From positions 1-8,452 of the forward strand of contig JAGXLQ010000051.1 in the NCBI GenBank assembly GCA_018334595.1: a stretch of 8,452 bases of DNA. Reading direction: 5' to 3'. The notes beneath the pieces were generated by a model. The model searched no databases and was not told the DNA's origin. It saw nothing but the letters and a program-made list of their open reading frames with translations. The position numbers and the translations under genes are program-made. The DNA is from Candidatus Bipolaricaulota bacterium. GTDB taxonomy: Bacteria; Bipolaricaulota; Bipolaricaulia; M55B111. Of this stretch, positions 1 through 4,707 are shown piece by piece (within the stretch, counting starts at the first letter, position 1; each line of letters begins with the position of its first letter).

Positions 1-148
1 CTTTCTGGTTGTGGAACACGACATGAACATAATCATGGACCTCTGCGACCCGATAATAGTGCTCGTAGATGGGCAGACGCTGACTAAGGGGGCTCCGGAC
101 GAGATAAAGAACAACCAGAAGGTAATAGAAGCTTACCTTGGAAAGTAA
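1..148 (+). CDS. livG: LivG-type ABC transporter ATPase, C-terminal fragment
   Basis: This is the last 48 residues of a gene that begins before the window; the frame opens at base 2 and stops at TAA 146-148. Visible residues include the V-E-H-D switch (H-loop) segment at fragment residues 4-7, followed by a hydrophobic strand, a D-G-Q turn and the tail K-V-I-E-A-Y-L-G, which is the usual ending of LivG-family subunits. Its role, by family and context, is one of the two cytoplasmic ATPases powering the branched-chain amino acid importer. It is followed 21 bases later by livF, so the two are almost certainly cotranscribed. Walker A, Q-loop and signature lie outside the window and cannot be checked. 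A generic ABC ATPase is the only alternative; the liv genes next door make LivG much more likely. Confidence 0.85.
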   Translation, partial: FLVVEHDMNIIMDLCDPIIVLVDGQTLTKGAPDEIKNNQKVIEAYLGK

Positions 149-155
149 CCAAACT

Positions 156-164
156 AGGAGGTGA
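156..164 (+). promoter_or_regulatory. Ribosome binding site deciding the livF start
   Basis: AGGAGGTGA is a near-perfect Shine-Dalgarno sequence. A GTG at 161-163 lies inside it and is in frame with livF, but it cannot use this site. The in-frame TTG at 170 sits 8 bases after AGGAGG, the expected distance, so TTG is the likely start. Confidence 0.75.
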
Positions 165-169
165 ACGAT

Positions 170-871
170 TTGAGCCTATTAACTGCAAACGACCTCTCCG
201 CGGGATACGGAGAAGTGGACGTACTTCACGGTGTTTCACTTGAAATGAACGAAGGAGAGCTCGTGGCCACGATCGGGCCTAACGGTGCCGGCAAGACGAC
301 ACTGCTACGGACGATATCAGGCGTCATTCCCCCCGACAGAGGTAGCATAACGCTCAACGAAAACGACATAACTGCGCTTGACCCCGAAGATACAATTCGG
401 TTAGGAATGAGTTTCGTACCCCAGGATAACAACATCTTCCCTTCTCTCACGGTCAGAGAGAACCTGGAAATGGGTGCCTATACCTTGAAGGGAGATTTTA
501 ACGATAGAATTGAAGAGATATGCGAGATTTTCCCCCAACTCAGGGAAAGAATGGGACAGAAAGCGGGAACCATGTCCGGTGGACAGCAACAGATGGTGGC
601 CGTCGGCCGGGGGATGTTAATTCGCCCCAAGATACTACTTTTGGACGAGCCAACCGCCGGACTCCAGCCATCTCTAGTAAAAATGATGTTAAGTAAGGTA
701 GAGGAAATAAATGACCTGGGAGTCGCCGTCTTACTGGTCGCACAGACCGTAGACGCGGTACGTTTGGCCAAGAGAGCCTATCTGTTGTCCGCGGGAGAGA
801 TGGTCCTATCCGGGGAAACGGGTGAAATGTTAGAGACGGACAGAGTTAAGGATCTGTATTTCGGAGGTTGA
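170..871 (+). CDS. livF: LivF-type branched-chain amino acid ABC transporter ATPase
   Basis: Second ATPase of the Liv importer, acting in the cytoplasm on the LivH/LivM membrane pair. With the TTG start at 170 the protein has 233 residues, normal for LivF. Motifs in order: Walker A GPNGAGKT at 36-43, Q-loop V-P-Q-D around 83-86, signature MSGGQ at 135-139, Walker B ILLLDEP at 155-161, and the family ending Y-F-G-G. The switch position reads V-A-Q-T (190-193); LivF proteins typically have V-E-Q-N here, so the Gln replacing His is normal for the family but the Ala replacing Glu is less usual. An upstream GTG at 161 would add three residues but is part of the ribosome binding site. It follows livG by 21 bases and precedes livH by 14 bases, in the same operon. 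Family assignment is secure; the exact substrate is inferred. Confidence 0.93.
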   Translation: MSLLTANDLSAGYGEVDVLHGVSLEMNEGELVATIGPNGAGKTTLLRTISGVIPPDRGSITLNENDITALDPEDTIRLGMSFVPQDNNIFPSLTVRENLEMGAYTLKGDFNDRIEEICEIFPQLRERMGQKAGTMSGGQQQMVAVGRGMLIRPKILLLDEPTAGLQPSLVKMMLSKVEEINDLGVAVLLVAQTVDAVRLAKRAYLLSAGEMVLSGETGEMLETDRVKDLYFGG

Positions 872-885
872 TGAGGTGAAAGCAA

Positions 886-1812
886 ATGGCTGATTTGTTT
901 GTAAACGGAATAATACTCGGAAGCATAATTACTCTAGGCGCCATCGGGGTAACGCTGATCGCGGATATTTTGAACTTTTTCAACTTCGCACACGGCGACA
1001 TGCTCAGCTTCGGCGCCTACATGGCATTCTTTTTCGTGGGAGTCTTTCCCAGCTGGGGTAACTTCCCCTTCCTTTCGTTTGGACCGTCGATGATACTTGC
1101 AATCATCCTGGCGATGATCATTACGGCAGCGTTTGCCCTGTTTTTCGACAAGATACTCTTCAAACCACTCCGACACCGGGGGGCAAGCGAGCTGTTTCTT
1201 GCCCTGTCCTCGCTTGGAGTAGCCTTCATCTTTCGGTCGATAATCAGGCTGGTCTGGGGGCCTCAGGCAAAATATTTCGGTGGACTGCAGATGGCCAGGC
1301 GTTACCCGCTTGGGATAACGATTAAGCCGGACGAGTTCTTCATCGTCGGTACCGCGCTTTTTCTTGTAATAGTCGTCTACCTCTTCCTTACCCGGACCAA
1401 GATCGGCAAGGCGATGAGGGCAGCTTCGGACAACGAGACGCTGGCGCGAATCACCGGGATTGACACCGAACGGGTAGTAAACTGGACCTGGATAATTGCC
1501 GTCTCGCTCACCGCTGCCGCTGGTGTCCTATACGGGATTCAGGTACAACTCCGCCCCATAATGGGTTGGAACATCTTGATTCCCATCTTCGTGGCAGTGG
1601 TCGTCGCCGGAGTGGGTGACCTCTGGGGGGCGATGGTCGGGGCGATGATCATTGGTGTATCCCAGGAGTTACTTACCGGCTTGCTCCAGGACATGTTCAA
1701 CAGTCTTAATGTCGACGTACTTATGACGGCGTACAAACCAGCGATCGCATTCGTATTGATGATAATCGTGCTACTATTTAGACCTCAAGGAATATTTGGA
1801 ACAGGGGAGTGA
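886..1812 (+). CDS. livH: LivH-type branched-chain amino acid ABC permease
   Basis: Inner-membrane permease subunit, 308 residues, which with LivM forms the channel for the substrate delivered by LivK. It starts at ATG 886 after GAGGTGA at 873-879. The protein is strongly hydrophobic with about eight membrane segments. The N-terminal N-F-A-H-G-D motif (residues 33-38), typical of LivH, is present. The cytoplasmic ATPase-contact loop lies around 173-195 (I-G-K-A-M-R-A-A ... E-T-L-A-R-I-T-G-I-D), and the C-terminus ends in the family-typical R-P-Q-G-I-F-G. The stop at 1810-1812 is three bases before the livM ATG, and the livM ribosome binding site lies in the last livH codons, suggesting translational coupling. 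Related HAAT permeases carry urea or amides, so substrate specificity is inferred rather than shown. Confidence 0.93.
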   Translation: MADLFVNGIILGSIITLGAIGVTLIADILNFFNFAHGDMLSFGAYMAFFFVGVFPSWGNFPFLSFGPSMILAIILAMIITAAFALFFDKILFKPLRHRGASELFLALSSLGVAFIFRSIIRLVWGPQAKYFGGLQMARRYPLGITIKPDEFFIVGTALFLVIVVYLFLTRTKIGKAMRAASDNETLARITGIDTERVVNWTWIIAVSLTAAAGVLYGIQVQLRPIMGWNILIPIFVAVVVAGVGDLWGAMVGAMIIGVSQELLTGLLQDMFNSLNVDVLMTAYKPAIAFVLMIIVLLFRPQGIFGTGE

Positions 1813-1815
1813 AAT

Positions 1816-2760
1816 ATGTTAAGTTACTTCATATCGTATCTGGTAATGGCTAGCACGTACAGCGTAGCTGCCCTGGCACTCAACCTCCAGTGGGGCTTTA
1901 CCGGTCTAATGAACTTCGGGATAGGTACGTTCTACTTTGTCGGTGCATACGCGTCCGCCTTGTTGACCACGACCGCATCTCCCGATTACGTAGGCGGGTT
2001 TGGCATGCCCTTTATCGTTGGACTGGTGGGCGCGATGGCAATTTCGGGAATACTTGCCTACGTACTCGCATATCCTGCACTGAAGTTACGAGGAGGGTTC
2101 TTCGCCATATCGATGCTGGCAATCTCAGAGACAATTCGACTGATCGTCAAGAACGAAAGGTGGCTCACAAACGGAGTGTGGGGCATTAGAGGTATACCCC
2201 AGCCGACGAGGGCACTCCTTGGCGCAAACCTCGCCGAGTGGGTCTATCTCGGCCTGGCTGTTGCAATATTGATAATCGTCTACCGGCTCACGGAGATCGG
2301 AGTAAGGTCTCCATGGGGGCGCGTTCTTAACGCCGTCCGCGAAGACGAAAAGATGGCCGAGATGTCCGGAAAGAACAGCTGGCATATCAGGATGCAATCT
2401 TTCGTCTTCGGATCGATGATTATGGGAGTTGCTGGAGCGTTGTACGCCCACTACATCGGGTTTATCAGCCCCAGCTCCTTCACGCCGTTGATGGCGACGT
2501 TCATCGTCTGGCTGATGATCCTTCTCGGCGGAACGGGAAGCAACAAGGGAGTAATAGTCGGAGCGTTCGTAGTCTGGGGGGTCTGGATCGGGAGCGAGTT
2601 CCTGATCGACTTCCTCCCATCGGGCGTCACCAGCAAAGCAGGTTTTGTGAGGATGCTGCTGATGGGTATACTGCTGGACGTCATCCTGTTGATCAGACCT
2701 CAGGGGCTGTTTGGACGGGAAAAGGTGATATCGAAGCTCGGGGGCAAGTCCGAAATGTAA
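1816..2760 (+). CDS. livM: LivM-type branched-chain amino acid ABC permease
   Basis: Partner permease to LivH, 314 residues. ATG 1816 is preceded by GGGGAG (about 1803-1808), which overlaps the end of livH. The family motif G-F-T-G-L-M-N-F-G is at residues 27-35, followed by a G-A-Y helix. The ATPase-contact loop is around 165-190 (S-P-W-G-R-V-L-N-A-V-R-E-D ... A-E-M-S-G), with a helix of the F-V-F-G-S-M-I-M-G-V-A-G type just after, and R-P-Q-G-L-F-G close to the C-terminus. There are about eight hydrophobic segments and a short basic tail. It is the last gene of the liv operon here: a strong hairpin terminator lies 31 bases after the stop. The gene order G-F-H-M differs from the enteric K-H-M-G-F order. 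Confidence 0.93.
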   Translation: MLSYFISYLVMASTYSVAALALNLQWGFTGLMNFGIGTFYFVGAYASALLTTTASPDYVGGFGMPFIVGLVGAMAISGILAYVLAYPALKLRGGFFAISMLAISETIRLIVKNERWLTNGVWGIRGIPQPTRALLGANLAEWVYLGLAVAILIIVYRLTEIGVRSPWGRVLNAVREDEKMAEMSGKNSWHIRMQSFVFGSMIMGVAGALYAHYIGFISPSSFTPLMATFIVWLMILLGGTGSNKGVIVGAFVVWGVWIGSEFLIDFLPSGVTSKAGFVRMLLMGILLDVILLIRPQGLFGREKVISKLGGKSEM

Positions 2761-2791
2761 AGCCAGATCTTATTCAACCAAGAAAACAATA

Positions 2792-2823
2792 AAAAAGGGG
2801 ATCCGGTAAAGGATCCCCTTTTT
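2792..2823. terminator. Bidirectional intrinsic terminator between livM and livK
   Basis: A perfect 8-bp stem GGGGATCC (2797-2804) / GGATCCCC (2811-2818) with a 6-base loop GGTAAA is flanked by an A-run on the left and a T-run on the right, giving up to 13 paired positions. Read rightward it ends in CCCCTTTTT and terminates livM. Read leftward the mirror-image U-run terminates livK, which ends at 2847. Confidence 0.93.
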
Positions 2824-2846
2824 CTATCTAGCTCAACTCAGAAATT

Positions 2847-4145
2847 CTATTCTTCCTCAACTACTTTCGCCGGGACGAATCTACCGTCCTCGATAGCTAT
2901 TTCTTCCGTCCTATCCGTTACGATCTTCCCGTCTTCGATCTTCCATACCATAATCGGAGAGACAACGTCACCTGCAGCGTTGAAGTCCACCGAACCGGCC
3001 GCTCCCTGATAGTTTATATCCTTTCCTTCTTTTAACAGCTCAATTGCCCTCTTAAACCCATCCACTCCGGCATACACCTTCTCGCCGGGAGGGTTGGCGA
3101 CAAACCGCAGGTTATCCCTTATTGCCTCGGAGTCGGTGCTTTCAGCCTTCTGCATGGCAAGGGCAATTACTGCGAGAGCGTCGTAGGCATTGGTCATAAA
3201 CGGCTTCGGCGGCGTGGAACCGAACTCTGCTGTATAGGTTTCGTTAAACGTGGCCAGGGAAGGAGTTTCTTTGGACCCGGGCGAGGTACCGTAGGTACCG
3301 TTCAAAAACTGTGCCCCCACGTTATCGATTATCTCGGGTGCCTTCATTCCGTCGGGGAATATGAAATTGTCAATATATCCGCCCGAGATGGACTGTCTGA
3401 TTATGTTGGTCCCGTTCTCAGGATAACCAATCAAGACGAGTACGTCGGGGTTCTTCGACGTAGCCTCTTCCAGTTCACCGCGGTAAGAGGCCTTTCCCTT
3501 CTCGTAGGGAACCTTGGCAAGAACTTCGCCACCCTGCTCTGAGAACCAGGCTCCGGAGGCATCAGCCAGGCCCTTTCCGTAATCGTTGTTTACGTAAATA
3601 ATTGAGAGCTTCTCGTACCCGAGGTCCAGGGCCAGCTGGCCGATAATAACTCCCTGAAGCTTGTCCCCAGGAACCGTCCTGAACAGATAGTCGTCGTCCT
3701 CTAATCCGGTAAGCTGGGGGGATGTAGACGCAGGTGAAATCTGTACAACTTCGTTGGGTACCGAGACGCTCTCCGCGACCGGCATAGTAACTCCGCTCGA
3801 CAGCGCGCCAACAAACGCGGGTACGCCGTCAACCTTGACGAGCTTCTTGGCCGCGTCGACACCGCTGGTCGGATCGGTCTTCGAGTCTCGCGTGACGACC
3901 TTAATTTCCTTGCCCAGAACCCCTCCCGCTTCGTTCAGGTGGATTGCAGCGAGGAGTACTCCATTATTGATCGGGGGCCCGTACGAGGCAAGGGCACCAC
4001 TCATGGACATTAGAGAACCGACTTTGATCTTCTCATCGGCAGCCTGCAAGCTGGTACCAGGAAGGACCAGAGCCGTCATCAACAACAATACGATTCCCAG
4101 GAGAAACCGAGACGAGTACATCTTCATATTCTTCATATTTTTCAC
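2847..4145 (-). CDS. livK: Periplasmic branched-chain amino acid-binding protein (LivK/LivJ type)
   Basis: Substrate-binding subunit of a HAAT-type importer, 432 residues, periplasmic binding protein type I fold. The start is GTG at 4143-4145: AAGGAGG sits 7 bases upstream (complement of about 4153-4159). Residues 1 to about 35 form a Sec signal peptide with a basic start, a hydrophobic core and a T-S-L-Q-A/A-D-E cleavage region. There is no lipobox Cys, so the mature protein is likely soluble in a periplasm. Family landmarks: mature start E-K-I-K-V-G-S-L-M-S-M-S-G (39-50), S-G-V-T-M-P-V-A-E (117-125), ligand-loop I-S-P-A-S-T-S-P-Q-L (136-145), N-D-Y-G-K-G (187-192), N-A-Y-D-A-L (319-324) and G-A-A-G-S-V-D-F near 381-388. 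It converges on livM, so it is not part of that operon and has its own promoter. Ligand could be Leu/Ile/Val or another HAAT substrate. Confidence 0.92.
   Translation of the reverse strand: MKNMKNMKMYSSRFLLGIVLLLMTALVLPGTSLQAADEKIKVGSLMSMSGALASYGPPINNGVLLAAIHLNEAGGVLGKEIKVVTRDSKTDPTSGVDAAKKLVKVDGVPAFVGALSSGVTMPVAESVSVPNEVVQISPASTSPQLTGLEDDDYLFRTVPGDKLQGVIIGQLALDLGYEKLSIIYVNNDYGKGLADASGAWFSEQGGEVLAKVPYEKGKASYRGELEEATSKNPDVLVLIGYPENGTNIIRQSISGGYIDNFIFPDGMKAPEIIDNVGAQFLNGTYGTSPGSKETPSLATFNETYTAEFGSTPPKPFMTNAYDALAVIALAMQKAESTDSEAIRDNLRFVANPPGEKVYAGVDGFKRAIELLKEGKDINYQGAAGSVDFNAAGDVVSPIMVWKIEDGKIVTDRTEEIAIEDGRFVPAKVVEEE
4119..4145 (-). repeat. Tandem 9-base repeat at the livK start (M-K-N, M-K-N, M-K-M)
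   Basis: The first 27 coding bases are three imperfect copies of a 9-base unit (GTGAAAAAT, ATGAAGAAT, ATGAAGATG). Each unit opens with a potential in-frame start codon. The first is best placed for the ribosome binding site. The repeat probably arose by slippage and lengthens the basic n-region of the signal peptide. Confidence 0.8.
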
Positions 4146-4162
4146 TATCTATCCTCCTTTTA

Positions 4163-4203
4163 GTTTGATTGATCGCATTATAATGAAAATATTTCAATCA
4201 AAC
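4163..4203. promoter_or_regulatory. Perfect 10-bp inverted repeat bracketing the livK -10, candidate operator
   Basis: GTTTGATTGA at 4163-4172 and TCAATCAAAC at 4194-4203 are exact reverse complements, 31 bp apart centre to centre, about three helical turns. One arm overlaps the -35 hexamer and the other covers the expected start site of livK, which is how a repressor would block this promoter. Shorter copies of the core (TTTGATT or its complement) occur at 4238-4244, 4304-4310 and 4698-4704. Confidence 0.5.
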
Positions 4204-4205
4204 AA
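4177..4205 (-). promoter_or_regulatory. livK promoter (-35 TTGTTT, 17 bp, -10 TATAAT)
   Basis: On the minus strand a perfect -10 hexamer TATAAT (complement of 4177-4182) lies 17 bp after TTGTTT (complement of 4200-4205). Transcription would start near 4170, about 25 bases before the GTG of livK and just ahead of its ribosome binding site. The -10 is the best match to a sigma-70 consensus in the region. Confidence 0.7.
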
Positions 4206-4332
4206 GATAAAAGGTTTACATTACAACTAACTTACAGAATCAAATTTGGATAAGGAATAATCACATCGATTCTTCTCCCCCTTTAACCTCTCCATAACCA
4301 TGCTTTGATTGTACCTTGTCCGCTTCTTCACG

Positions 4333-4361
4333 AAAAAGATCGGCCCCTCAAGTGAAAGGCC
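4333..4361 (-). terminator. Minus-strand terminator-like hairpin
   Basis: Read on the minus strand, GGCCUUUC (4354-4361) pairs with GAGGGGCC (4342-4349), 8 pairs including two G-U, around the loop ACUU. Five U residues (4333-4337) follow after a GAUC spacer. The four-base gap before the U-run makes it weaker than a textbook terminator. The opposite strand has no U-run, so it is directional. Confidence 0.4.
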
Positions 4362-4457
4362 AGCTCAAACCGCTCAAGTTTACCCGTCCCGTCAACCTCC
4401 CCTGTAATTTCTCCCCCGACATATGTTTTTCCCCGAACAGGAGGGCCCGACGGGCAA

Positions 4458-4480
4458 GTTCAGCAAACGTTTGCCTGAAC
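4458..4480. promoter_or_regulatory. Central-CG palindrome, LacI/PurR-like candidate operator
   Basis: GCAAACGTTTGC (4463-4474) is a perfect 12-bp palindrome with a central CG, the pattern of LacI/GalR-family operators and close to the remembered enterobacterial PurR box. Flanking GTTCA (4458-4462) and TGAAC (4476-4480) extend the symmetry with one extra C. It lies just downstream of the minus-strand promoter candidate, where a bound repressor could block transcription. In RNA it would form a strong hairpin, so it may instead be an RNA element. Confidence 0.45.
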
Positions 4481-4502
4481 GGCGCAAACCTGTCCTTAGT
4501 GA

Positions 4503-4531
4503 AATATATTCAACTAAATATTTTCTTGCAA
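4503..4531 (-). promoter_or_regulatory. Minus-strand promoter candidate (TTGCAA, 17 bp, TATATT)
   Basis: On the minus strand TTGCAA (complement of 4526-4531) is followed after 17 bp by TATATT (complement of 4503-4508), 5 of 6 to the -10 consensus. Because TTGCAA is self-complementary, the same hexamer can serve as -35 for the + strand promoter. Confidence 0.4.
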
Positions 4532-4554
4532 TATTTTGACCGACCGGTTATTCT
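4526..4554 (+). promoter_or_regulatory. Distal dppA promoter candidate (TTGCAA, 17 bp, TATTCT)
   Basis: TTGCAA (4526-4531) and TATTCT (4549-4554) are 17 bp apart, each 4 of 6 to consensus. An alternative reading is TTGACC (4536-4541), 18 bp, TAGAAA (4560-4565). Either gives a leader of roughly 135-150 nt before dppA. A palindrome (4537-4550) lies across both versions. Confidence 0.4.
4537..4550. promoter_or_regulatory. TetR-like operator candidate TGACCG-AC-CGGTTA
   Basis: The half sites TGACCG and TAACCG (from the other strand) are identical at 5 of 6 positions and separated by 2 bp. This resembles the TGACCGnnCGGTCA type of site used by some TetR-family repressors such as thermophile FadR, recalled from memory. 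It lies in the spacer of the + promoter candidate and next to the divergent one. Confidence 0.45.
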
Positions 4555-4640
4555 CAAGTTAGAAATTTGTAAGACAGGCTCACAAATAGTTGGAAAAGCA
4601 GGCCAGCAGGGGGTGATATAAGCCGATAGAACCACGTTTT

Positions 4641-4682
4641 AACCCAATTGGGGTTCAGCATTATTCAGTTTATTGGTATAAA
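4641..4682 (+). promoter_or_regulatory. Proximal dppA promoter candidate with short palindrome
   Basis: TGGTATAAA at 4674-4682 is an extended -10 (TG, one base, TATAAA), with only a weak -35 (TTCAGC 4654-4659, 17 bp). Transcription would start near 4689, just ahead of the dppA ribosome binding site. A 15-base near-palindrome, AACCC (4641-4645) / GGGTT (4651-4655) around AATTG, touches the -35 and could be an operator or, on a longer transcript, a small hairpin. Confidence 0.35.
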
Positions 4683-4707
4683 AACCAAAGCAGGAGGTTT
4701 GATTTTT

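Larger units (their letters stand above)
4333..4497 (-). ncRNA. Candidate structured small RNA, unclassified
   Basis: A minus-strand unit is suggested by a promoter (-10 at 4503-4508) about 7 bases upstream and a terminator-like hairpin with a U-run at its end, giving a transcript of about 165 nt. It can form a 5' hairpin (complement of 4458-4480), then a long imperfect rod. In the rod UUGCCCGU pairs with ACGGGUAA (one wobble) outside and CUCCUGU pairs with ACAGGGG inside, around a purine-rich loop. The size and rod shape recall 6S RNA, but I see no diagnostic conserved sequence and cannot assign a family. The alternative is that this is a decayed gene, since one minus-strand frame here also reads as protein-like. 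The livK gene downstream has its own promoter, so a leader or riboswitch role is less likely but possible. Confidence 0.2.
4146..4707. other. Divergent control region between livK and dppA (no confirmed gene)
   Basis: This 562-base stretch has no convincing protein gene. From left to right it holds: the livK ribosome binding site and promoter with an inverted repeat (4153-4205); an AT-rich stretch to about 4260; a minus-strand frame that reads like protein but is broken by a TGA (4261-4509); a minus-strand terminator-like hairpin (4333-4361); a central-CG palindrome (4458-4480); two opposing promoter candidates that share one TTGCAA (4503-4554); a TetR-like palindrome (4537-4550); and a short palindrome with an extended -10 just before dppA (4641-4682). 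The stretch 4350-4450 is markedly C-rich on the + strand. Confidence 0.7.

Noticed and set aside
1890..2189. 99-codon + strand frame inside livM
   Set aside because: It is an out-of-frame shadow of livM, Arg/Cys-rich, without a ribosome binding site.
3754..4230. 158-codon + strand open frame opposite the livK 5' end
   Set aside because: It is an antisense shadow of the well-supported livK gene and continues into its promoter.
4451..4500. c-di-GMP-type riboswitch suggested by CGCAAACC on the + strand
   Set aside because: The remaining conserved segments of that riboswitch class are not present in the right order, and the motif is explained by repeats of GCAAAC around the palindrome.
4316..4621. 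101-codon open frame on the + strand in the livK/dppA intergenic region
   Set aside because: It starts at a TTG with no ribosome binding site, is rich in Ser/Pro/Arg in the manner of antisense shadows, shows no recognisable domain, and runs through promoter and palindrome elements.
4648..4707. Upstream TTG start adding 20 residues to dppA
   Set aside because: It has no ribosome binding site, overlaps the palindrome at 4641-4655, and would put a second hydrophobic stretch before a clean signal peptide that begins at ATG 4708 behind AGGAGG.
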